Translations under genes and position numbers: made by a program | Notes under the pieces: model-generated | The model's database searches: none | The model's input: only the letters and a program-made list of their open reading frames with translations | Told to the model about the DNA's origin: nothing | Part shown: piece by piece, positions 8,176-16,256 of the stretch | How the letters are laid out: each line of letters starts with the position of its first letter | Numbering within the stretch: the first letter of the stretch is position 1 | Assembly (NCBI GenBank): GCA_964371355.1 | Contig: CAYJMG010000002.1 | Coordinates: forward strand, 62,001-126,000 | Length of the DNA stretch: 64,000 bases | Direction: 5' to 3' | Origin: JACRBR01 sp964371355 | GTDB taxonomy: Bacteria; Chloroflexota; Dehalococcoidia; DSTF01; JACRBR01

Positions 8176-8709
8176 CTACCCCGCCGCCTGCGCGCGCAGC
8201 GTGGCGAGCGCCTCCCGCACGGCCAGGTAGGCGATTTCCGGCGTCTCGTCCGTCTCGCTCACGCGAAACCAGCGCACCTCATCGACGATGTCGGCCGCGC
8301 GCGGCGCGCCGGAGGCGACCCGGCAGACGTACACGATCGAGATGATCGGCGAGCCTGCGAACACGTCCTCGAACACACCCAGCAGATCGCCGACAGAGAC
8401 CTCGACGCCCACTTCCCGCAGGCACTCCCGCCGCAGCGCCTCGCGCAGATGGTCGCCGGCGTTCAGGAACCCGCCCGGGATGTCCCACCGCCCCTTCCCC
8501 GCCCCCATGCCGAGCCGTCCGAGCAGCACGTCCATCGCGGCGCCATCGCCCCGCACGATCACCGCCTCGACGGACGGCTTCAGGTTCTGCCACAGGACGA
8601 ATCCGCACGCCGAGCAGACGGGCTGTCGTGACGGCGGGTGGCCGGCTTCGCGCCACTCCAGCGCACCGGCGCAGGACGGGCAGAACTTCAGGCTCGATTC
8701 AGGATCCAT
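8176..8709 (-). CDS. Nudix hydrolase with N-terminal zinc ribbon
   Basis: A two-part protein: a zinc ribbon (CPSC near residue 10, CSAC near 33) followed by a Nudix domain that hydrolyses nucleoside diphosphate derivatives. This layout is shared with NADH pyrophosphatase-like enzymes. The Nudix box is GGFLNAGDHLREALRREC then LREVGVEV. Compared with GX5EX7REUXEEXGU, the first Glu is Asp and the first Glu of the EE pair is Arg, which may weaken metal binding. The likely start is ATG 8709, overlapping the end of the CitE-like gene by 11 bases, so the two are translationally coupled. Confidence 0.87.
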   Translation of the reverse strand: MDPESSLKFCPSCAGALEWREAGHPPSRQPVCSACGFVLWQNLKPSVEAVIVRGDGAAMDVLLGRLGMGAGKGRWDIPGGFLNAGDHLREALRRECLREVGVEVSVGDLLGVFEDVFAGSPIISIVYVCRVASGAPRAADIVDEVRWFRVSETDETPEIAYLAVREALATLRAQAAG

Positions 8710-9577
8710 CGCGTTCGGCGATACGCTCGGCCATCGCCAGCAACCGCCGGGCGCGCTCGATGATCGGCGCATCGATCATACGTCCGTCCAGCGCGACGCT
8801 GCCCTTGCGCTGCTTCTCGGCGCGGCGGCCCGCCTCAACGATGCGGCGCGCGGCCTCGACTTCAGCCTGCGTGGGCGAGAAGACCTTGTTCACGGCGCCG
8901 GCCTGGCCCGGATGGATGACATACTTGCCGCGGAATCCCATGGCCGCCGCCAGCTTCGCCTCGCGCACCATTGCGCGCTCATCGTCGATCGCCGGGAACG
9001 GCGTGTCGATCGCCACGATGCCCGTGGCCGCCGCCACGGTGACAATGACGCCGCGCGCATACGCGAACGCCTCATCGCTGCGTGCGACCCCGAGTCCGGC
9101 CGTGTAGTCCTCGCCGCCAAACGACAACGCCGCGACGCGGTCGATGGCCCGTGCGATCTCCTCACAGCGGAGGACGGCGCGCGGCGTCTCGATGAGCGGC
9201 ACGACGGCGACGTCGCCTGGCCGGACCTTGTTGCGCACCTCAGCCTCGCGCAGCAGCACGTCCAGGTCGCGCAGATCCTGCGGATGCTCCGTCTTCGGAA
9301 GCACCACGCCGGCCAGGCCCGGGCGCACGACCTCCATCAGGTCGCCGCGGGCCAGGCCGCTGCGCACGCTGTTCACGCGCACGAACACCTGCGGGCCGCC
9401 GGCCGCGGCGAGCGACATCACCAACGCCCGGACCATGCGGCGCGCCTCCCGCTTTTCGCCCGCCGGCACGGCGTCCTCCAGGTCGGCGACGATGATATCC
9501 GCGGCGGAGCGCGGCGCCCGCTCCAGCATGCGCTGGCGGTTACCGGGGACGAAGAGCAGCGTGCGGCAGAGGTCCAA
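8699..9577 (-). CDS. HpcH/HpaI aldolase / CitE-like lyase
   Basis: This TIM-barrel lyase cleaves or forms beta-hydroxyacyl-CoA esters such as citramalyl-CoA or malyl-CoA. The family order is clear: RTLLFVPGNRQRML at the N-terminus, DLEDAVP (metal and substrate site), VRVNS, LPKTE, PLIETPRAVL, LSFGGEDYTAGLG and KYVIHPGQ. TTG 9577 is preferred because GGAG lies six bases upstream and the protein then has the usual 292 residues; the longer open frame adds a basic, non-conserved leader. A promoter (TTGCTC, 17 bases, GATACT) lies about 40 bases upstream. With CaiB-type transferases and an enoyl-CoA hydratase nearby, a role in CoA-ester metabolism is likely. Confidence 0.88.
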   Translation of the reverse strand: MDLCRTLLFVPGNRQRMLERAPRSAADIIVADLEDAVPAGEKREARRMVRALVMSLAAAGGPQVFVRVNSVRSGLARGDLMEVVRPGLAGVVLPKTEHPQDLRDLDVLLREAEVRNKVRPGDVAVVPLIETPRAVLRCEEIARAIDRVAALSFGGEDYTAGLGVARSDEAFAYARGVIVTVAAATGIVAIDTPFPAIDDERAMVREAKLAAAMGFRGKYVIHPGQAGAVNKVFSPTQAEVEAARRIVEAGRRAEKQRKGSVALDGRMIDAPIIERARRLLAMAERIAERDGS

Positions 9578-10110
9578 CTGGTGCTCCGGTGCTGGAATGA
9601 AGGAAGTGCGGCCAGTATCACGCCGCGTTGCGGATCGAGCAATGTGACGGGCCGTAACATCGCGGACCGGCGACGGATCGATGCCGCCTCGAGCAACGCG
9701 CGCGTCGCTGGCGCGGTATTTCGTCGTCAACAAAAATGCGGGACACCACCCATACAGCGCGGCGATGTCGGGCCGACTGTTACGGTACGGACGCACCGTC
9801 CGGCGTGCCCATCCCGGTCTTCTCTCACGTCATCGAGGACCGGCAGCCCGCCAACCCGCGCCATCCTCTTGACAGACTCCAATGCATGAGGTACGAAGGG
9901 ATCGCAGATTCATCAATCCGCACCCAGGCGTCATTCTCCCGGCGCCAAACGACTCCCCTTGAACCCGGCAGATTTCGGCGCGCCGGTACGCAGGCCGAAA
10001 CCCACCGTGGCCCTGCTTGTTCAGCTGGAGCCGTCCCCACTGGGAGCACCCACACGCGCGCGTAGTCTGGGCAGGTACGCAGCAGGCGCGTACGCCCGCA
10101 GAGGTCCACC
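9578..10110. other. Intergenic region between citE-like and rho with divergent promoters
   Basis: No gene is visible. On the minus strand TTGCTC (9643-9638) and GATACT (9620-9615) with a 17-base spacer form the promoter of the CitE-like gene. On the plus strand TTGACA (9869-9874) and TACGAA (9892-9897), also 17 bases apart, can serve rho and would give a leader of about 205 bases. Rho leaders are often long and used for autoregulation. Confidence 0.55.
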
Positions 10111-11355
10111 ATGGCTGTACGAGAACGACGCCGGTCCGGCGGCCGCGCTATGCGCGACCAACGCAAGCAGCAACAGCAGCAAGATCTCCCCGAGGACATC
10201 GAGGAGGATGCCAAAGGCGAACGCGAGCAGGGCCTCGACACAGGAGGCATCCTCGAGATCGTCGATGACGGCTACGGTTTCCTGCGTGGGGAATCGCTGC
10301 TGCCGGGACGCAACGACGTCTACGTCAGCCAGTCGCAGATCCGCCGCTTCGGCCTCCGCACCGGCGACTACGTGCGAGGCCAGGTGCGGGCGCCGAAGGA
10401 GAGCGAGAAATACTACGGCCTCTTGCGGGTCGATGACGTTAACGGTCTCGACCCGGAAGCAGCGAAAGCCCGCCCCCACTTCGAAAACCTCACCGCCATC
10501 TTCCCCAACGAACTCGTCGACCTGGAGACCCCGACCCCCGACCTCTCGGGCCGGCTGATCAACCTCATCGCGCCCATCGGCCGCGGCCAGCGTGGCCTCA
10601 TCGTGTCGCCGCCGAAAGCAGGCAAGACGTTCCTGCTGAAGGCGATCGCAGCCGGCGTCGCGGCCAACTACCCCGACATCCACCTCATGGTCGCGCTCAT
10701 CGGCGAGCGCCCGGAAGAGGTCACCGACATGAAGCGCTCGGTGAAGGGCGAGGTCGTTGCCTCCACCTTCGACGAGCCGGTCGAAGACCACACGCGCGTC
10801 GCCGAGATGGCGCTGGAGCGCGCGAAGCGCCTCGTCGAAGGCGGCAAAGACGTCGTCATCCTGCTCGATTCCATCACCCGTCTGACCAGGGCGTACAACC
10901 TGGCGATGCCGCCCAGCGGCCGCACGCTCACCGGCGGTATGGACCCCGTCGCGCTGTACCCGCCCAAGCGCTTCTTCGGCGCCGCCCGTAACTGCGAGGA
11001 GGGCGGCAGCCTCACCGTCATCGCCACCTGCCTCGTCGACACGGGCAGCCGCATGGACGATGTGGTGTTCGAGGAGTTCAAGGGCACCGGCAACCAGGAG
11101 CTGCGGCTTGACCGCCGCCTGGCCGAGCGCCGCACCTTCCCCGCGATCGACATCAACGCATCCAGCACGCGGCGCGAGGAGTTGCTGATGGATGAGGCGA
11201 CGTTGCGGCAGGTGTGGCTGATGCGCCGCATGACGTCGATGCTCGCCGCGAACGCTCAGAGCCCGTCGGAGGCCACGGAGCGGCTGCTGGAACGGCTGGC
11301 CCGCACCAGCACCAACGCCGAGTTCCTGGCCACGCTCAACAAGGCCGACATGTAG
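10111..11355 (+). CDS. rho: Transcription termination factor Rho
   Basis: This hexameric RNA helicase/translocase terminates transcription. After a short charged, Gln-rich N-terminus (residues 1-40) comes the RNA-binding cold-shock-like domain (GILEIVDDGYGFLR near 46-60, NDVYVSQSQIRRF near 68-80). The ATPase core follows: P-loop SPPKAGKT at 166-173, a VALIGERPEEV block, Walker B VVILLDSITRLTRA, Q-loop region and R-loop. The 414-aa length is close to E. coli Rho. It stands alone with its own promoter. Many terminators in this window lack T-runs, in line with use of Rho. Confidence 0.97.
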   Translation: MAVRERRRSGGRAMRDQRKQQQQQDLPEDIEEDAKGEREQGLDTGGILEIVDDGYGFLRGESLLPGRNDVYVSQSQIRRFGLRTGDYVRGQVRAPKESEKYYGLLRVDDVNGLDPEAAKARPHFENLTAIFPNELVDLETPTPDLSGRLINLIAPIGRGQRGLIVSPPKAGKTFLLKAIAAGVAANYPDIHLMVALIGERPEEVTDMKRSVKGEVVASTFDEPVEDHTRVAEMALERAKRLVEGGKDVVILLDSITRLTRAYNLAMPPSGRTLTGGMDPVALYPPKRFFGAARNCEEGGSLTVIATCLVDTGSRMDDVVFEEFKGTGNQELRLDRRLAERRTFPAIDINASSTRREELLMDEATLRQVWLMRRMTSMLAANAQSPSEATERLLERLARTSTNAEFLATLNKADM

Positions 11356-11426
11356 CGGCCCGGCCCCCCACGGCCGGTGTGCCAGCGACTCCTCCCGCCT
11401 ACAATGCGGCCCGGAGGTGACGCCGC

Positions 11427-13694
11427 ATGGGCGCACTCGACGGCATCCGCGTCGTGGACTTCGGGCACTACGTCGCCGGCCCTCTGCTGGGCATGCTGCT
11501 GGCCGATCAGGGCGCCGACGTCACGAAGGTCGACCCGCCCGGGGGGCCGCGCTTTCACACACCCTCGAACACGACCTGGAACCGCGGCAAGCGCCTGCTC
11601 GCGCTCGACCTGAAGGCCGCGGCCGATGGCGCACGAGCGCGGAACCTCATCGCCGGGGCCGACGTCGTGATCGAAAACTTCCGGCCCGGTGTCATGGACC
11701 GGCTCGGCCTAGGCGCCAGGGAGTTGCTCCACACGCATCCGACGCTCGTCTACTGCTCGCTGCCGGGGTTCGCGCCCGACGACCCACGTGCGGCGGTGCC
11801 CGCGTGGGAGGGCGTGGTGTCCGCAGCCACCGCGGTATACCGGCGATCGGTCTTCGACGAGCGCGGCGGCCCGCCCGTCCACACCGCCGAACCCATCGCG
11901 TCGTCGTACGCTGCGTTTGTGGCAGCCGGCGCCATCGCCGCAGCGCTGCACGCGCGCGAGCGTCACGGCCACGGCCAGCTCGTGCAGGTCCCGCTGTTCG
12001 AGGCGATGTACCAGGCGATCGGCTTTGTCGGCCTGCGCATCGAGCGCTCGGGCGCGGGCGTGCACGCCGTCCCGGCTTGGGATGGGCAGTATCGCTGCGG
12101 GGACGGCCGGTGGCTGCACATCGTCGGCACCACCCAGGACCGCGGCGAGCGCTTCGTCGACGCGGCCGGTCTCGCGGCATGGCGCGACGAGGGCCTCATC
12201 GACCAGGAGCGCCTGGTCCGCGAACCCGAACTCAACGACGAGCTGACGCGACGGCTGGTCGCCCTCTTCGCGACCCGCACGGCGCAGGAATGGGAGGACT
12301 TCCTCGCGGGGATCAACTTTCCAGCCGCCATGTGCCGCACGTCACAGGAATGGCTGCGCCATCCGCATGCGTCCACCGCCGGCCTGATCGTGCCCATCGT
12401 GCCCGTAGACGACCCCGCGCTGGGCCCAACGAAGCAGCCCGGCCCGGCCATCGTCCTGACATCATCGCCATCGCCATCGCGACCTCCGCTCGCCGCCGCA
12501 CCCGCTCCGTCGTCACGCGCCATCCCCCTGCCACTCGAGGGCATCCGCGTCCTCGACCTCTGCATCGTCCTCGCCGGCCCCGTTGCTGCGCGCACGCTCG
12601 CCGAGTACGGCGCCGACGTCATCAAGATCGACAGCCCGCGGCGCGAGCGGAACATGTACCACCTCGACATCAACCGCGGGAAGCGGAGCATCTTCCTCGA
12701 TCTGCGCACGCCGGAGGGGCTGGAGGTCTTCTGGCAGCTCGTCGACACTGCCGACGTCATCGTCCAGAACTTCCGCCAGGGCGTCGTCGAGCGCCTGGGT
12801 ATCGACTACGAGTCCGTCCGCAAGCGGAAGCCCGGCATCGTGTACGGCTCGATCACTGCGTACGGCCACGCTGGCGGCCACGCTGGCGGCCACGCTGGCG
12901 GCCACGACGGCCCGTGGGCTGGCCGAGGCGGCTACGAAGAGACGGTGCAGGCGCTCACCGGCATGCAGGTTCGCTTCGGCGGCCCGGACAGCCCCGCGCT
13001 GTTGCCCTACGCCGTCAACGACTACGGCACCGGCCTCCTCTGTGCCTACGGCCTCGCGCTCGCCCTCTGGCGCCGCCAGCGGACGGGCGACGGCGCGCAC
13101 GTCGAGGCCGCGCTGGCCCGCACCGCCGGCGCCATCCAGTCGCTGCACCTCATCGACCACGAAGGCAAGACCTGGGACGAACCGCATGGGCAACAATCAC
13201 GCGGCTGGAGCCCCTTCCAGCGCCTCTACCACGCCGGTGACGGCTGGCTGTTCGTGGGTGGCGGCCCCGATACGCCGGCGCGGCTGGCGCGCGTCCCCGG
13301 CCTCGAGGAAGCGTCGCGTCTCGACCCGCCCGCCATCGAAGCGCTGCTCGAGCGCGTGCTGCCGGAGCGCCCCGTCGACCTGTGGGTCGACGCCTTCCGC
13401 GCCCGGGGCCTCGGTGCCCACCGCGCGAACCGCGTGTCACAGACGATGGCCGATCCGGTCGCACAGGCGCACGGCCTCAGCCTGCTGCGCGAGCACGACG
13501 GCCACGGCCCCGTGCGCCACAACGGCCCGGGCCCCTGGCTGCCCGCGACGCCGCCCGTCCCCGGCTGCCCCGCACCGCTGCCCGGCGCCGACGCCATGTC
13601 GGTGCTGGCCGACATCGGCCGCGCGTTAGACCTCGATGCGCTCATCGCCGCGGGGGCCGTTCGCCCGGCGGATCCGCCTTCTACGGCCATCTGA
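11427..13694 (+). CDS. Fused double-domain CaiB/BaiF CoA-transferase
   Basis: Two family III CoA-transferase domains are joined in one 755-residue chain. The first starts LDGIRVVDFGHYVAGP and the second, near residue 370, LEGIRVLDLCIVLAGP; both continue with GADVxKxxxP, RGKR and NFRxGV blocks. Normal family members are interlocked dimers of about 400 residues, so the fusion may be an internal heterodimer. The position of the catalytic aspartate carries Glu in both halves (PAWEGVVSA and GGYEETVQA), so classical transferase chemistry is uncertain. A GHAG repeat sits in the second domain. GGAGGTG precedes the ATG and a TACAAT box lies at 11399-11404. Confidence 0.9.
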   Translation: MGALDGIRVVDFGHYVAGPLLGMLLADQGADVTKVDPPGGPRFHTPSNTTWNRGKRLLALDLKAAADGARARNLIAGADVVIENFRPGVMDRLGLGARELLHTHPTLVYCSLPGFAPDDPRAAVPAWEGVVSAATAVYRRSVFDERGGPPVHTAEPIASSYAAFVAAGAIAAALHARERHGHGQLVQVPLFEAMYQAIGFVGLRIERSGAGVHAVPAWDGQYRCGDGRWLHIVGTTQDRGERFVDAAGLAAWRDEGLIDQERLVREPELNDELTRRLVALFATRTAQEWEDFLAGINFPAAMCRTSQEWLRHPHASTAGLIVPIVPVDDPALGPTKQPGPAIVLTSSPSPSRPPLAAAPAPSSRAIPLPLEGIRVLDLCIVLAGPVAARTLAEYGADVIKIDSPRRERNMYHLDINRGKRSIFLDLRTPEGLEVFWQLVDTADVIVQNFRQGVVERLGIDYESVRKRKPGIVYGSITAYGHAGGHAGGHAGGHDGPWAGRGGYEETVQALTGMQVRFGGPDSPALLPYAVNDYGTGLLCAYGLALALWRRQRTGDGAHVEAALARTAGAIQSLHLIDHEGKTWDEPHGQQSRGWSPFQRLYHAGDGWLFVGGGPDTPARLARVPGLEEASRLDPPAIEALLERVLPERPVDLWVDAFRARGLGAHRANRVSQTMADPVAQAHGLSLLREHDGHGPVRHNGPGPWLPATPPVPGCPAPLPGADAMSVLADIGRALDLDALIAAGAVRPADPPSTAI
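12864..12911 (+). repeat. 12-bp tandem repeat inside the CoA-transferase gene
   Basis: GGCCACGCTGGC occurs three times in a row (12864-12899), followed by one degenerate copy GGCCACGACGGC. It encodes a GHAGGHAGGHAGGHDG loop. In-frame slippage would change loop length without breaking the frame. Confidence 0.85.
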
Positions 13695-13725
13695 CATCCG
13701 CCGCCGCAACGCCTATCATGCTCGC
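13691..13725 (+). promoter_or_regulatory. Promoter for a leaderless histidine kinase mRNA
   Basis: CTGACA (13691-13696), a 17-base spacer and TATCAT (13714-13719) form a near-consensus promoter. Only six bases separate the -10 box from the ATG at 13726, so transcription should begin at or next to the A of the start codon. No ribosome-binding site is present upstream. Confidence 0.7.
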
Positions 13726-15510
13726 ATGACCGTCGCGCAGACGCAGCCAACCACGGGCCTCGAAGATCTGCCGGCCCGCGTCGCCAAGATCCCCCAGAGC
13801 ATCTGGCGCCGGCAGACGTCGTTTGAGGCGTTGCCCGGCGGCATCCGCCTCGCCGTGCTCACCTCGCCGTTCATCGTGCGGTGGGCGACGTGGCTCATCG
13901 CGCTGCTCGTCGTCGCGCTGGCCGACCTGCCGAGCGAGAACACGACGTTCGAGCCGTACCTGCTCATCGGCACCTTCATCCAGCTCGTGCTGTTGACCAC
14001 GTACGTGCCCGTCATCCGCCCGTACGTGCTGCCGCGGCTGCGGCGTTTTACCGACACGCCGGAGCAGTATGACGTGCTCTTCGTCGGCCTCATCGACCTC
14101 GCGTTCGCGATGGCGGCCGTGTACCTCAGCGGCGGATGGCGCAGCCCGTACTTCCACTTCGCGCTGACCGCGCTCCTCATCCCGACGTTCTTCCTCAGCT
14201 TTCGCGGCGTAATGGCGCTGAGCGTGAGCTACGTCTTCCTCTACCTCGCCGGCCTCGCGGCCACGGGCGAGGGGCTGGGCGGCTCGTGGACGGACCGCAA
14301 CCTCAACAGCTTCATCGGCGCCATGGTGACGCCGCTGCTCGTCGCGCTGGTCCCCAACTACCTGGGCAACCTGCTGCGCGAGCTGGAGGAGGCCCGGCGC
14401 GACGCCGTCGAAGCGTTGGGCGACAGCGACCTGCTGTTCCGCGTGGCACGCGCGTTCCTCGAGGGCGGCCGCGAGATCGACGCGACCATGCCACACGTCA
14501 CGAGCGCGGTCCTCGACTCCGGCCGCTTCGACCGGGTCGCGCTGCTGGTACCCGACGACCTGCAGGCTGGCGCCGAGACGCACGCCTTTGGCATGGACCT
14601 GCGGGACCTGCCGGAGCCTCCCGAGCTTGCGGTGGCCTTCGCTGGCGACGCGGCGCGCACGATTGCCGTCGCGACGCTGCCGGCGCCACTGCGCCGTCCG
14701 TTCGAGACCTGCGGGTGGGTGGGCCTGGTCCCGCTGCGCACCGCCGGAGCCGTCGAAGGCTGGCTGCTGGCGGGCGCGTTCGAGCGCCCGGGGGCGATCC
14801 TGCACGAGGTACGCTTGCTGGATGCCATCGCCGGCCAGGTGTCGCTCGGCATCCGCAACATCCGGCTGACGGAGCAGGTCGGCCGGCTGGCCGCCGAGGG
14901 CGAGCGCATCCGCATGGCGCGCGAGATCCACGACGGCATCGCCCAGATGGTGTACATGCTCTCCCTGAGCCTGGAGACGGCGATCGACCGCGTCGGCAGC
15001 GATCCGGACGAGCAGCGCCAGCGGCTGAAGGACCTGACGGCACTGGCCAAGAACGCCCTGTGGGAAGTCCGGCAGTACATCTTCGACCTGCGGCCGCTCC
15101 TCAGCGGCGACGAGGGACTGGGCGGCGCCGTGCAGGGACAGGTGAAGGAGTTCCAGGCCGTTGCCGATCTCCCCGTCGAGCTGCAGATCACCGGCGAGCC
15201 TCACCGCCTGCCGCTGGCGACGAGCGCCGCGCTCTACCGCATCGTGCAAGAGGGGCTGGGCAACATTTTCCGCCACGCCCGCGCCTCGAAGGTGGACATC
15301 GCCCTCGCCTTCAGCGACGGGACCGTGTCGCTGAGCATCGCCGACGACGGCGTCGGCATCATGGAGCAGGATCCCGCGGGCCGCGTCGGGTACGGTATGG
15401 GCAACCTGCGCCGCCGCGTAGAAGACCTGCAGGGCACGGTCGAGGTGCACAGCGAGGCCGGCGCCGGTACGCGTATCCAGGTCACGGTGCCGGTTGGAGG
15501 TGACGAGTGA
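13726..15510 (+). CDS. Sensor histidine kinase, NarL-associated (HisKA_3) type
   Basis: Membrane sensor kinase of about 594 residues. The N-terminal 220 residues hold about six hydrophobic helices with no large external loop. A GAF-like domain follows (ARAFLEGGREIDATMPHVTS onward), then the dimerisation and phosphoacceptor helix REIHDGIAQMVYMLSLSLET with the phosphorylated His near residue 402. The HATPase domain carries ALYRIVQEGLGNIFRHA and DDGVGI. The longer frame beginning at 13636 lies inside the preceding gene's end and is rejected in favour of ATG 13726. Its stop overlaps the start of the response regulator, so both are made together. The signal is unknown. Confidence 0.92.
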   Translation: MTVAQTQPTTGLEDLPARVAKIPQSIWRRQTSFEALPGGIRLAVLTSPFIVRWATWLIALLVVALADLPSENTTFEPYLLIGTFIQLVLLTTYVPVIRPYVLPRLRRFTDTPEQYDVLFVGLIDLAFAMAAVYLSGGWRSPYFHFALTALLIPTFFLSFRGVMALSVSYVFLYLAGLAATGEGLGGSWTDRNLNSFIGAMVTPLLVALVPNYLGNLLRELEEARRDAVEALGDSDLLFRVARAFLEGGREIDATMPHVTSAVLDSGRFDRVALLVPDDLQAGAETHAFGMDLRDLPEPPELAVAFAGDAARTIAVATLPAPLRRPFETCGWVGLVPLRTAGAVEGWLLAGAFERPGAILHEVRLLDAIAGQVSLGIRNIRLTEQVGRLAAEGERIRMAREIHDGIAQMVYMLSLSLETAIDRVGSDPDEQRQRLKDLTALAKNALWEVRQYIFDLRPLLSGDEGLGGAVQGQVKEFQAVADLPVELQITGEPHRLPLATSAALYRIVQEGLGNIFRHARASKVDIALAFSDGTVSLSIADDGVGIMEQDPAGRVGYGMGNLRRRVEDLQGTVEVHSEAGAGTRIQVTVPVGGDE

Positions 15511-16148
15511 AAACGCGCCTGATGATCGTCGACGACCACGAGGTCGTGCGGATGGGCCTGCGCGCCGCTCTGGAGGTCGAGCCCGACTTCACCGTCGTCG
15601 CTGAGGCTGGCAACGGCAAGGAGGCCATCGAGAAGGCGCGCGCGCACCAACCCGACATCGTGCTGATGGACGTGCGGATGGACGGCATGGACGGCATCGA
15701 GGCCTGCCGCGAGATCCGCAGCGAGTATCCCGACACGAAAGTGCTGATGCTTACCTCCTTCGCCGAGGAGGAGACCGTCGTGTCCGCGCTGCTGGCGGGC
15801 GCCGCGGGCTACGTACTGAAGAACGTCGCGCGCTCGCGGCTGCTCGAGGCGCTCCGTTCCGTCGCCCGGGGAGAGTCGCTGCTCGACTCGAAGGTGACCA
15901 AGGGCGTCCTCGAGAAGCTCGTCGCGGGCAAGGACAAGGCCGCGCCGGACGACGAGCTGACGCCGCGCGAGCGCGAGGTGCTGATCCTGATCGCGGAGGG
16001 CGCAACAAACAAGGAGATCGCCCAGAAGCTGGTGGTGAGCGAGAACACCGCCCGCAACCACGTCAGCCACATCCTGGGCAAGTTGGGCTTCAGTCGCCGC
16101 AGCGAAGCCGCCGCCTACGCCGCCAAGAAGGGCCTGGTGAAGGAGTAG
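15507..16148 (+). CDS. NarL/FixJ family response regulator
   Basis: Two-domain transcription factor of 213 residues. The receiver domain has the acidic pair DDH near residue 10, the phosphorylated Asp in IVLMDVRMDGMDG near 55, and Lys in YVLKN. The C-terminal LuxR-type helix-turn-helix is LTPREREVLILIAEGATNKE followed by NTARNHVSHILGKLG. Its GTG start overlaps the kinase stop (GTGA), a strong sign of coupling with the partner kinase. Target genes are unknown. Confidence 0.95.
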   Translation: MKTRLMIVDDHEVVRMGLRAALEVEPDFTVVAEAGNGKEAIEKARAHQPDIVLMDVRMDGMDGIEACREIRSEYPDTKVLMLTSFAEEETVVSALLAGAAGYVLKNVARSRLLEALRSVARGESLLDSKVTKGVLEKLVAGKDKAAPDDELTPREREVLILIAEGATNKEIAQKLVVSENTARNHVSHILGKLGFSRRSEAAAYAAKKGLVKE

Positions 16149-16189
16149 CGTCCCGCTATTTGCGCGGGCTCCTCAATCGAGAACTCGCA

Positions 16190-16210
16190 GCGCGGGCTTT
16201 CAGCCCGCGC
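16190..16210. repeat. Perfect palindromic element
   Basis: GCGCGGGCTTTCAGCCCGCGC lies between two convergent genes. A closely related hairpin, GCGGGCTGAAGGCCCGC, is at 1652-1668. It may be a small dispersed palindromic repeat, and here it may also act as a bidirectional terminator. Confidence 0.6.
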
Positions 16211-16256
16211 GGTGTGGGAGTTTCGGGCGGTGCGCTGGCAGGATGCGTCGACGCGC

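Noticed and set aside
11417..13240. 607-aa open frame overlapping the CoA-transferase gene
   Set aside because: It is an Arg/Pro/His-rich shifted-frame shadow of the real gene, with no recognisable domain.
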